The notes below the pieces were generated by a model. The model saw only the letters and a program-made list of their open reading frames with translations. It did not search any database and was not told the origin of the DNA. Positions 35,950-51,440 of a stretch of 64,000 nucleotides of DNA are shown piece after piece. Within the stretch, counting starts at the first letter, position 1. Every line of letters begins with the position of its first letter. Made by a program: the position numbers and the translations under genes. The stretch comes from Bryum argenteum (taxonomy: Eukaryota; Streptophyta; Bryopsida; Bryales; Bryaceae), in contig CM073323.1 of the NCBI GenBank assembly GCA_037043015.1, forward strand, positions 17,803,758 through 17,867,757, written 5' to 3'.

Positions 35950-36260
35950 CTGAATTTCTAATCATCAGTCTTTTGGCTTAAGAATTTTTGAACTTCATCT
36001 TATTATCATATTTCTATTGAAAAGAGCCAATAAATTTGCTTGCAATGGTAAAACATGTTCCATGTTCTAAAACCCTAATCTAGTGGTTTTCTTTACAAAT
36101 ATGCATGAGATGAATGTATATGATCTTAGATGGATTGAAATAATAATAACAATTATCATCATTATATAAAAAAACAAAAAAAAACTAGACTCAATTTGAA
36201 ATGTAACTCAACGTTTTTTTGTCAAAATGAAGAGATAAGTACTCTTTCGTTTGTCATTGA
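35950..36260 (-). repeat. Dispersed repeat family R1, second minus copy
   Basis: Shares CTTGCAATGGTAAAACATG and ATATGCATGAGATGAATG with the other R1 copies. Boundaries uncertain. Confidence 0.5.
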
Positions 36261-37580
36261 CAACATCATCTTTTAACTTTTTTGGCACAAATAAGGCTCA
36301 CAAACTTGTAACAACTCCAATACCATGATATAAGTTCTTAAAAAACCATCATGAGATGTGCGTTCTATCTTTACACATCAAAACAAGTCTATTTAAATAC
36401 CCTCTAAAGTTGTATCCTAATTTCTTAAATAATTGCTTGGTCAACGGTCACTCATCTACACCTCCCTTGGGACGTTCAAGGGTTAAGGCCTTACGACATT
36501 AAGGGGTCAAAGTGGCGACCACCTTGAGGAGTTGCACTGCTAATGCTTTATACACAAGCTGAGGTCGGGCGGAGAGCGGGCCGGATTGAACGGCTAGGGT
36601 TCGAGCCCAAGTTGGGAAGTTCATGTTGGTGCAAACCTTGTCATTTGCATCGCTTGGGCCAAAACATTGCCACGTAGGATGCCACATAGGATAAAGTGAA
36701 GTTTCGGTCAGGCCTTAGTATAAACCCCTTGGGCCTGATTTGAAAGAATCGAGCCATCCTATTGGTTGAAATTTAAAAAGTTTAGGCCGGCCCTTAATTC
36801 GGCCACAAGTATAAAGTGGGCCGAATTAGAAGGTTTATGTAGTTTTTGAAGACAACAAAAGAGAGCGGATAGTGAGAGTGGATAGATACGTAAGGAAGCA
36901 ACCAAATAATTGGGCACAAACCCCAATAAAATTCCACAAAACGACTCTCAATTATGCCACATGTAAATATAGACATATACGAACTCAAAGGTTGATTGGT
37001 TGGATTAGGGCTAATCCACATTGTAAACGACAAAATGGTCCCATGGTTTCTAGGGCTTTCTAGTGGGTACCCTTCTAAATTGGGGACTCCCCCGGATTCC
37101 AGTGGAAGTGTGAAGAAAATTTGAATATGAAGACACGTAGGCACATGGTTTATAATAAATATCTGCCCTCAATTTCAGCAGTAATCTCAGTGTTTTTCTT
37201 TATTTTCCATGAGTTCCCTACACGCATAATTATATAACTTTGGCTCCTCTCTATTTTTATTAGCTTGTTGCCCTTTGTTCTTCATCTTCTATTAAACAAC
37301 TTGACCTATATTTCTTCTGAAAATAAATTGCATAAAAGGATATGCTTGGTGAGCCTTTGTCATATATGAAAATTACTACAGCCCCCATGGGAACACTCAT
37401 TTCTATACCTGCATCCACCACCCGCTCCATTTGTTTTCTTTTTTTAACCCCTATAGGATTAAGTGTACTATTGAGCCTTCCAAACCAAACAGTGCAAATT
37501 TTTGACCACTTTGTGTAAGTCAGAGCATGTCCCTCGGGCTTGGTTTCCAGTGTATTTTCAGAGGGGCTTGACGTTAAAGG
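36261..37580. other. Intergenic, repeat-derived, no gene
   Basis: Contains an isolated terminus-like GTTCAAGGG followed by TTAA at 36,483-36,486, and TTAA followed by CCCCTATAGG near 37,446. These may be single ends of TTAA-type elements. No supported gene. Confidence 0.4.
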
Positions 37581-37585
37581 GTTAA

Positions 37586-37821
37586 CTCCTGAATTTTCTT
37601 GTTGCAGAATGATCTAGGTCACAAAATTTGACCTTCCTTTGGATTAAGCTCAAAAAATCTCAATCTTAGCATTAATTAAAAGATTCAACCATAAGATCTC
37701 AAAGTACCAATTTGAATTGTTCATTCTTGCTCATTTGTGAGATTATAATGGGCAATTAGGCTAAGTTTTTCTCCTGCCGAAACCTTCAAAATCCATTTAC
37801 GGTTTTTAGGAAAGTTAGGGG
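37586..37821. mobile_element. TTAA-flanked MITE, 236 bp
   Basis: TTAA at 37,582-37,585 and 37,822-37,825. Left terminus CTCCTGAATTTTC, right terminus reversed CCCCTAACTTTCC (10 of 13 match). The body is shared, in the same order, with 57,542-57,802: TTTGACCTTCCTTTGGATTA, AGATCTCAAAGT, TCATTTGTGAGATTATAATG. Confidence 0.72.
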
Positions 37822-37838
37822 TTAAGGTTTGATTCAAT

Positions 37839-37894
<56 letters not shown>
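37839..37894. repeat. Poly-T run, about 56 nt
   Basis: Uninterrupted T tract next to the right end of the 236-bp element. Its length is likely unreliable in the assembly. Confidence 0.95.
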
Positions 37895-37895
<1 letters not shown>

Positions 37896-38089
37896 GTATT
37901 TTCAACCTTCAGATCTTTAAAATGACTACTCGCACTGACACCATGCCAAGTTTCGATTGTTGGGTCTTTAGAGATTGTGAGATCGTAACGTTCAAAGTTG
38001 ATGTGTCAAGTTTTAAAAGCTTGCTCTTGTAAATTTTGTAGGTTGTCCTTACAAGATTGGTAAGAGCTTGAACTTTGATCTTTGAGTTG

Positions 38090-38480
38090 TAGTATTATTA
38101 TGAACATATTTCCAGATAAAATTAATAATCAAACACTAAAAAAAATAAAAATAAAATTGCTGCCTATGTGGGGCTTGAAATCTATACAATGTGTAAAAAT
38201 GGATGATTTTTTAGGAGCTATATCTACTTCATCCACGGTTAGATTTTTATTTTATGTTTGGGAACAGATTCCAATTAGAGTATAGTTTTAGTGATAGAAA
38301 CTTTGACAAAATCAAAGAAATTTTAAAGAGAAGGCATGGGTATGAGTGAGAAATTGGATGTGGTTTTGGACTATTTTTCTTTTGTAAATTTTTTGGCGGT
38401 TTCTACCATTGCAAGGCTCTTATTTCAGGCAAGAAATCTTTCTAAAGATTTCTTTTGTGCAATGATGTTACTATGATGAA
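38090..38480 (+). repeat. Dispersed repeat family R1, 3' part
   Basis: Matches the 3' half of the 17.34-kb copy: AATGGATGATTTTTTAGGAG, CTTCATCCACGGTTAGA, GGTTTTGGACTATTTTTCTT, CCATTGCAAGGC. No coding capacity. Confidence 0.6.
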
Positions 38481-38994
38481 GGTGAGTGTTACTGAGATGA
38501 GGGTAATTTATTGATTCTCATTGGTTTGTTAATGAACATTTCCATCTTGCAATCTAAAAGGTTTCACGACCAAAATTTCGGATTTACATGACCTACAACA
38601 AGTCTATTACAAGTTCGTACAAGTAAATTCTAATAACTTATATTCTTTTTTATCCATTAGACATTTTTTTGAAATGTCTTTTTGTCTAAAATAGGTTGGG
38701 ATTAATAAAGAGTGGGCTTCATCACTTCGAAAAGCGTGGCCCGCCATGGTTAGAGGTTAAAATACTAAGGTTTTGTAATGGCTTAGCGCATGGTCATTAG
38801 TCTATGTAGATATAACTTTCACATTCTTAGGCATCTAGAGGAAAGGTCACTATTGTCGTTGTAGGCAAAGTAAACACATACTTTTTGCATGCTCACAACG
38901 TGCGTTCTCTCGCAATCTTGTTGTACTTAGGATTCTTAATCCCTCCAAACCCTTCTTAGCTTCAAGTGATCGGTAGAGTGGAAGGTGCAAGGGG

Positions 38995-39175
38995 TAGTAA
39001 CTAGCTAGAAACTAGCGTAGTTATAGTGTCCACCGTCAAGAGGGGGGAGTAGTATTGTTCCAATCTCCCTTTGTCTCGGGGCCATCGGGATATTAGCATT
39101 ATGAATGGACATTACGTTCACGCCGGCTCCTTAGAGAGGGACCGGAGTTTCTATCTATCTATCTACAAGGGGCCT
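38995..39175 (+). mobile_element. SINE fragment, 3' part (copy 4)
   Basis: Contains AACTAGCGTAGTTATAGTGT, GGGATATTAGCATTATGAA and the 3' end GGGACCGGAGTTTCTATCTA with TCTA repeats. Almost the same 3' end occurs at 47.9 kb, so this is a subfamily with a (TCTA)n tail. The tRNA-like head is missing. Confidence 0.72.
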
Positions 39176-39389
39176 AATTTTGTGTTAGTGATAAAACAAA
39201 CAACTATATATACCATAGGCCACTATTGCCCATATCTAAACTTATCTAGGTAATGTTATAAGGCTCAAGCAATTTGGGGCACCTCTTGGCTTCAAACATT
39301 CATCAATGATTTATGCAAGATAAACCACATATTGCCAGCATGTTGCAAACCCCAAACGACATGGCTAACAACACCTCACTCTCTCATTT

Positions 39390-39638
39390 GGTGGTTTAAG
39401 GTTACTCTAGACCAACCCATGGTGGTTTAAGGTTACTCTAGACCAACCCATGATGGTTTGAGGTTACTCTAGACCAACCCATGGTGGTTTAAGGTTACTC
39501 TCGACCAACCCATGGTGGTTTAAGTTTACTCTCGACCAACCCATGGTGGTTTAAGGTTACTCTAGACCAACCCCATGGTGGTTTAAGGTTACTCTAGACC
39601 AACCCATGGTGGTTCAAGGTTACTCTAGACCAACCCAT
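39390..39638. repeat. 31-bp tandem repeat, 8 copies
   Basis: Eight consecutive 31-bp units (one is 32 bp) starting GGTGGTTTAAGGTTACTCTA and ending GACCAACCCAT, with 0-3 changes each. It lies 40 bp left of a TTAA-flanked element. No reading frame spans it. Confidence 0.97.
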
Positions 39639-39678
39639 GAACTACTTGAATCTCCATGTTCACGTAAAGCGTCGTTAA

Positions 39679-40040
39679 CCCTTAAACGCCCAAGCAAGCC
39701 CGAGGGGCTTGATTCCAACATAATCTTCCCTGTAGCTCTCACTGTACTCAACTTTTCACTTATATTTTGATGTCAAACTGGTCACCATCTTTGGATGCAT
39801 TCAAAAAGTGAAATTTCACAATTCAAATCACAATTTGTATGAAGGATTTTGTGCTTTGAAAGGATTGTGGTAGGTAGGTTGGGGTGGTACATAACCTTGT
39901 AGGAGGTTGCAAGCTCATCATTGATTGGTCCATTCATGATGCCCAAGTTCAAAAAGTGCACTATTCATGATGCCCAAGTCCAAAAGATGCTGTGATCCAA
40001 TTTTGGGCTGCCCGTTTTAGACCCCATGGGCGTTTAAGGG
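39679..40040. mobile_element. TTAA-flanked MITE with perfect 14-bp inverted termini, 362 bp
   Basis: TTAA at 39,675-39,678 and 40,041-40,044. Left terminus CCCTTAAACGCCCA and right terminus TGGGCGTTTAAGGG are perfect inverted repeats. No coding capacity. The TTAA duplication and CCC start are features of piggyBac-type elements; the assignment is inference. Confidence 0.8.
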
Positions 40041-40873
40041 TTAAGATTCACATCCAAATCTAAGCTTTACAGTGGAAAGATCACCTTTGTGTTTGGGGGA
40101 AGCTGATTTTACTGCTCGTAATAGAATTTCGCCTTCTGGCCTTTTCCCGTCGGAAAAGAAAACACTGGTGGATTGGCGTGAAGGGGGTGTTGAAGGGTGT
40201 CGTTTTCGAAAACGACGACGCAGACGGAGGATGGTGGTCGTTTGTTTGGTGTTGTTTGGAGCAGACGGGGATGGAGGGATGAACAATGATGGATGGCGGG
40301 GGGATGAAGCTGAATTGCGGGCATCCGCACTTCCTTCCGCTTGGAAATGGAGCTCTGCTCGGCGCTAGCCTGCCAGAACGCGGGTGGGCGGGCCGCGGGC
40401 GTGAGAGCAGCAGGAATGATGCACACGGGGAATCTAACTTAAGTCACCAAGCTTGCGCTCCCTTGCTCGCCTCGCCTCGCCTCCCTTGCTGGCTCGGCGC
40501 CTCCCCTTCCCTGCCCCGGCATTGCTGCTGCAAGCCACCATCCTTTCCGCCCCCGAAGCTGAGGCACGGCAGGCAGGCAGGTCTCACTCACCCAGGCCAG
40601 GGGCGTCGGAGCAGGCGCAATTGCCGTCCTCCACTTCACCATAGCCTTCTGCTGCTCAACTCCGCTTTCTGTTTCTGTCCCCGCACCTTTTGCTGCTCCC
40701 GGTTCAAATCACTCCCTCGCCACGCTCCCGTCTCCCCCGTTCTCTCACCTCTTCTTCCTCAGATCCATCTTTCCCTCGCGCTTGGAGTTTCGTACCTTCC
40801 CCTCTCCCTGAGCCCCCCCCCCTCTCTTCTTGAAAATTCTTGCTTAGCTTCGTTTCTGCAGGCACTTTCAGCG

Positions 40874-40987
40874 ATGGCGTTTGATAGTGTGCCTCTAAAT
40901 CCGGTGATGAGGCTGGGGAGCATGGAGAGTGAAGTGTTACCGCAGGTGCATGTTAGGGTACTTGATGATGACTGGAAGCACATGTGA
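40874..40987 (+). promoter_or_regulatory. Upstream ORF in NEK leader (37 codons)
   Basis: ATG at 40,874 opens a 37-codon frame (AFDSVPLNPVMRLGSMES...) that stops 83 bp before the kinase start codon, in a different frame. It could dampen kinase translation if it lies in the mRNA leader. Conservation is unknown. Confidence 0.4.
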
Positions 40988-41070
40988 CTGGAGTCGCAAC
41001 CAACAGGGCCCGAGTGTGGAGGTTTAGCAATCAAGCGGAGGAGGTTTTGTTCCTAGTCTAGCCGGACACA

Positions 41071-46874
<5,804 letters not shown>

Positions 46875-47664
46875 ATTCTTCCATTCCATTAATCAGGCCT
46901 CCCTCCCTCCCTCTTTCTCCTGCCCGGGGTTGCCATTTTCGTGTTAAATGAGTCGTCATGCAGACTCATTTTCTTCTCTTCTGTTTTCTCGGATTTGCAC
47001 ATGAGAGCATTCTTCTGGTTTCAAGAGGGTCTTTTGCCTTCCCTGGTTCAGATCTGCTGATGGTAGTGGTTATGAGTGGCAATCAGAGTGCTGGACTAGT
47101 TTTACTTTACTTACTGATGAGAAGGCTCCTTGTGTGGAGAGGAATATTCAAATCCTTTTCCTTTTTGTATTGCTGTACAAAATAAACATTGAACTATTTT
47201 TTTTCTTCAAAACAAACTAGCTGGTTTTCGCTGGTTGGTGTTTTACTATTTTGGCATGATTCCTATTTTGTTTGTAGGAGACTCCTGGCATGCGTTTCGT
47301 CAATTCTGGATCATTCTTTAGATATCAGTACAGCGGATGCCCCTGTAAGGCTTTTTGACCCTAGATTTTCTTTGTTGTGTGGTTTTGCAGTTTGAAACCG
47401 AATTTCCTACCTCTATGCACTCCTGCGGAGTGTGAACCAATCCTTTGAACTTTTTCTTGACTTCCAACCGTAAGATCCTATCAATAATTTTAATTTTAGT
47501 GATTTCCTTATTTTATTCCCTATTTCTAGTGACTAATCCAAAAATTGACCATGTGATGTCTATCAGTTGCAAGATCAAAACATCCAAAGCTTATGCAAAA
47601 GTTTATTTTGAGAATCTTAAAAACTTCAAAACTTGCTCTTGTAAATTTTGAAGGCTGTTGTGGG
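46875..47664. other. NEK 3' region and intergenic sequence
   Basis: 3' flank of the kinase gene with CT-rich tracts. From about 47,450 come diverged pieces of the TTAA-element vocabulary (ACTTCCAACCGTAAGATCC, CTTGCTCTTGTAAATTTTG). No gene. Confidence 0.5.
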
Positions 47665-47912
47665 GGTCTTTGGACCTTGCTGTATGGGTACCTCAAAGCC
47701 CTTTGGGGGGATACTATGTCAAGTATCTTCAAGGCATTAGTAACTAGGCTAGAAACTAGTGTAGTTATAGTGTGCACCCTCGAGAGGGGAAAGTAGTATT
47801 GTTGTAATTTCCCCTTGTCCGGTGGCCATCGGGATATTAGCATTACGAACGGACACTTCATTCACGCCAGCCCTTAGAAAGGGACCGGAGTTTCTATCTA
47901 TCTATCTTGAAG
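47665..47912 (+). mobile_element. SINE fragment lacking the tRNA head (copy 5)
   Basis: Runs from GTATGGGTACCTCAAAGCC through AACTAGTGTAGTTATAGTGT and GATATTAGCATTACGAACGG to the 3' end GGGACCGGAGTTTCTATCTA. Same subfamily as the 39.0-kb copy. Confidence 0.72.
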
Positions 47913-48349
47913 GCTGCCCTCGCAAAAAGTGTGAAACTTTTGACTTGGGTCACTTGGAATTATGGATAGGAATGTAATTATGAATATTTTACCCCCAAAA
48001 AAAAAAAAAAAAATTAATAAATCTCAAAAAACATCTACAAAACAAAACGTTTTTCTTGCCCGCCTAGCTTATGAGAACTCAAATTTGCATTTAAAAACTC
48101 TATATTGGAATTTGACAATGCAATTCTCCTTTCAAACACCATGTAGTGTAAGAAATTCCCTATAAAAATCATAGGCAAAAGTATTGATTTTAACACCTTC
48201 ATCTAGCTTGCTGGAAATGATACAAAGCCTGTTTGGTTTATAAGGATAGTTAGGTGTTCAGTAACAAAACAATACCCATGCTTGCTCATCACAAAGAACT
48301 CCATTCATCATAAACAACTAGTGAGGTCCATGTCGTCCCAACATGATAG

Positions 48350-49460
48350 CTCTTTATTAGAAAATTATAACATGTCTACCATTCTCTCCCTCCTAGTTTC
48401 CCGTGCTCTTCAAAAATTATGACATGTCTCATGGTTCTTCTCTTTCGGTTTCCCATCTTCTATTCCTTCCCTTGTTTTCGGTTCCTTGTCTTCGGGCTTC
48501 TCTGTTCCCTTATTCTCCATTCCCCGTCCCCTCAACTTCCATTCTTGATTCCTATCCTTTGTTCCTAGCTTTGCCCCCCCCCCAACTCCCTTCTCTTGTT
48601 CTTGATTACCCGTCTCCTAACTCCCCTTTCCGACTCTCAACATTTGTTCCCGATTTCTCCTTCCCTTGTTCTCTCTTTCACTTTTTCTCCGCTCCTATTC
48701 TCATGTTCCTTATTCTTTGCCCCCTCGTCTCCTTGTTACATTATTTAGATCTAATCAATTTTTAACAACCAGTCTTTAGGTCAAGGCGTTGGCTTTACTC
48801 CTTTTTTGACAAATTTTCTACAGATGAGTGAATCTCGCTTTTGCAGCTTGTACTCACCTTGAACACAAGGCTATTCTATGAGATGTGGAAATGTGAACAC
48901 CACTTCAAGCACTTAAATAACTCCATTAGAGCCTGAGTTGTGGGAGTTCAAAGTTGAAGACCCAAAAGAGGTTGGCATGCCTTTTTGTAGGACTGAATAA
49001 TACCACAATTTAATCTTGATGGTGAATAGTCAGTTGTAAATGTATGATTGTGACATAGTGAGAATGCAACATGAGCATTGTAGTAAAACTACATGACTAT
49101 TGTTATTTAAGTGATTTCAAGCCACAAACTATTAATAATATGTCCATGTTGTGTATTAAGTAACTTCCAAGGCACGTACTACTTTTCGATGAGTGTATTT
49201 TTAAAACCTTTGACTCAATTGAAGGTCTCTTTGCTTTTTGCAAAGCCTCCTTAAACGTGAGATACCAGATTCACTTGGTTTAGAATTGTTCATCATATTT
49301 CAACTCCCAAAATAGAATATTTGTTGTTAAGTAGAATCAAATACCACTTACCAGAACTATTTAAAATCTTCAAAACACTTCATGACGTTCATGCATAACC
49401 AAATGATGATGACTATGACCATGACCATGTAGGTATGGAGAGCTAGGGACAGACAAACCC
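48350..49460 (+). repeat. Dispersed pyrimidine-rich repeat R2, copy 1
   Basis: A leader with CTCTTCAAAAATTATGACATG, about 330 bp of CCTTGTTCCNGTT-like degenerate repeats, then TTAGATCTAATCAATTTTTAA. Near 49.37-49.46 kb come CTTCAAAACACTTCATG and AAATGATGATGACTATGACC. The same blocks occur in order at 56.89-57.48 kb with less spacer. Spurious frames only. Confidence 0.6.
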
Positions 49461-50250
49461 CATTTAAAAAAAAATTGATATAGCTAAGATGTTGATGAAA
49501 TTAGGATCAATTTTTGAAAATTTTGCAAATCAAAATCTTGAAGATGTTTAATTGCAAAGGGCAAGGTAATCTTGCCAACTTTGGATATCCCTAGTTTTCA
49601 CAACATTTTTACGAGTTGTGATAAGAGTCCAAAGTGATAGGTTGAAATAAGTTTAAAGTGATTGCCACCATCACGCCACATTACTTGGTTGTGTGCTTTG
49701 TGTCCACTTTGAGTTAGCTTTAAAGGTCCTAACTTGCGTTCATTTGCGTTGTACAAAGATCTATCGGAAACTCTACGAAATTTCATTTTTCCCACGTAAC
49801 TTGTCATTGGCTCTTAGTCTTGTAGGAAGTTCCCGATCTAGGGTATTGAACAAAAACGTTGAATATCTATGTAAGTGGAAATACTTCTTCTCTTAAATTA
49901 TTACCTTAAAAAAACCCTATATTCTCTAACGTCTATAATGTTTTTGAGAATGAATATCAAAATTTAGTGCTTTGGGTAGGTTGCCAAATAGTCACAGATT
50001 ACAATTTGGATTTTAGAAATTTTAGAACTTAGTAGATACCTTGTAATAATATAATTTAGGAGATATTATTCAACTAATAATCAATCTTTGTTGATAAACA
50101 TTGAGTAAACTATCAACAAAACAAATATGCAAGGGAAAGAACTTTTTGAAGAAGAAGAAAAAAAAAAAAGTGGAGAAAGTAATTGCAAAGAAGAACACCT
50201 ATAAAGAAAAGTACATAATTGTGGCTAAAAGAAATATTGTATTGGAAAAG
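49461..50250. other. AT-rich intergenic sequence
   Basis: Nothing supported. Confidence 0.5.
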
Positions 50251-50557
50251 ACGCTTGGTGGATAGGGCTCATGGCTCTCGATGAGGAGGTTGTGGGTTCG
50301 ATTCCATATGTCAACATGGTGCTCAGTACCATAGTTCACCCAACTATGGTGAGGAGTTCTTGGATCTCGTTCTATGGGGATCCCAAGTCCTTTTTGAGGG
50401 ATACCGTGTCAGATATCTCTAAGGTACTAGTAAGTAAAGAGCTAGAATAGCATTCACTCGGAGTGAAGTTAGTAGTTCAACTATTGGTATTATGACCTTC
50501 GAGCATGCATCCAAGGATAGGTCAAACATGCACTCTATTTACGCTGGCCTCAAGTAG
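50251..50557 (+). mobile_element. tRNA-derived SINE, near full length (copy 6)
   Basis: Starts CTTGGTGGATAGGGCTCATG (A-box-like), then GAGGTTGTGGGTTCGATTCC (a canonical-looking B box) about 35 bp on. The body follows (ATGGTGCTCAGTACCATAG, GGAGTTCTTGGATCTCGT, GATATCTCTAAGGTACTAGT) and it ends ACGCTGGCCTCAAGTAG. This is the clearest tRNA-like head in the window. Confidence 0.82.
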
Positions 50558-50771
50558 TGTTGGAGTTCTTCTTCTTTATGGTAGAAAGGACTTGGGGGAA
50601 ACAAGTTACTAAAAAAAGAAAACACTTCTGAAAATGATAAATATTTGTGGTATAGAAATCCTTCTAAACTAAAAAGTACTCCTGAGAAAAAGTAATACTT
50701 GTTACAAGAATAGTACTTATGCTTTAGGAAATAGATTTTACTTCTTGAAGAAAGAATGATACTTCTAGTAA

Positions 50772-51217
50772 GGGTCCCTTTACACTGGACCAAGAGTCGT
50801 CACCATGATAAATCAAAAAATGGATTTTGAGTTTCTTGGTCACTCTTGTAGTGTAAAGTGGATTTGGACCGGGAGAAGTTTAGGCTCAAATTTTAAATAT
50901 AAATCCTCATTGTTCTCTCTCTCACCCTCCCTTTTTCCTCTTTTCTTTTTAAATAATTGAACACTAGCCAATCAATGATTTTTGAGCCTCATGGTCTTCA
51001 TGATTGTAGTTGAGTAGAGATATTTGCTTCGACTCAATTACAATCAAGGAGACCATGAAAATATGATCCACTATACAAACTTTAGCATACTTTGGGACCT
51101 CAAAATTAGTGGTCATTCTCCTTTTTTCAAGGTACAGTGAAGTCAGATGGGACCAAGAGCACTTTACTCTCCAATCACAACTTTTAGAAGGCCATGGTCC
51201 AAAGTGTAAAGTGACCC
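50772..51217. mobile_element. Harbinger-type MITE, 446 bp, in the CSN3 promoter region
   Basis: Left end GGGTCCCTTTACACTGGACC; the right end reversed is GGGTCACTTTACACTTTGGAC. TAA at 50,769-50,771 and 51,218-51,220 is a 3-bp (TWA-type) target duplication. No coding capacity. It ends 223 bp before the CSN3 start codon. A degenerate relative lies at 12.58-13.0 kb. Confidence 0.88.
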
Positions 51218-51440
51218 TAAGAAGAATAATGTTTCACTGCTAAGAATAGTACCTCTATATTATACTATGTTAGGATGTGATAATAAGGGATCGGGAATCA
51301 GGGGCTATTGAACAAACGAAAGGCGAGTTGGCAAACCCTAATTCTCGCCATCGTTATTGAGGAAAGCTCGGTGTAGAAGAGGGACGATTGATCGATCGAG
51401 AGGGAGGGAGGGTGCAAGTTTTTGGTCGATTGGTCACGCA

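Noticed and set aside
39390-39638. CRISPR-like array
   Set aside because: Units are directly adjacent with no unique spacers, and the DNA is a plant nuclear genome.
40286-40987. 233-codon frame upstream of NEK
   Set aside because: Pro/Ser/Leu-rich translation of a CT-rich leader with no recognisable domain; only its last 37 codons are kept as a possible upstream ORF.
48403-48765. 120-codon hydrophobic Leu/Phe/Pro frame
   Set aside because: Follows the pyrimidine-rich degenerate repeat R2, which recurs at 57 kb in other frames.
50280-50330. Possible tRNA gene (GGTTCGATTCC B box)
   Set aside because: No acceptor-stem pairing or anticodon loop can be drawn; it is the head of a SINE shared with two other copies.
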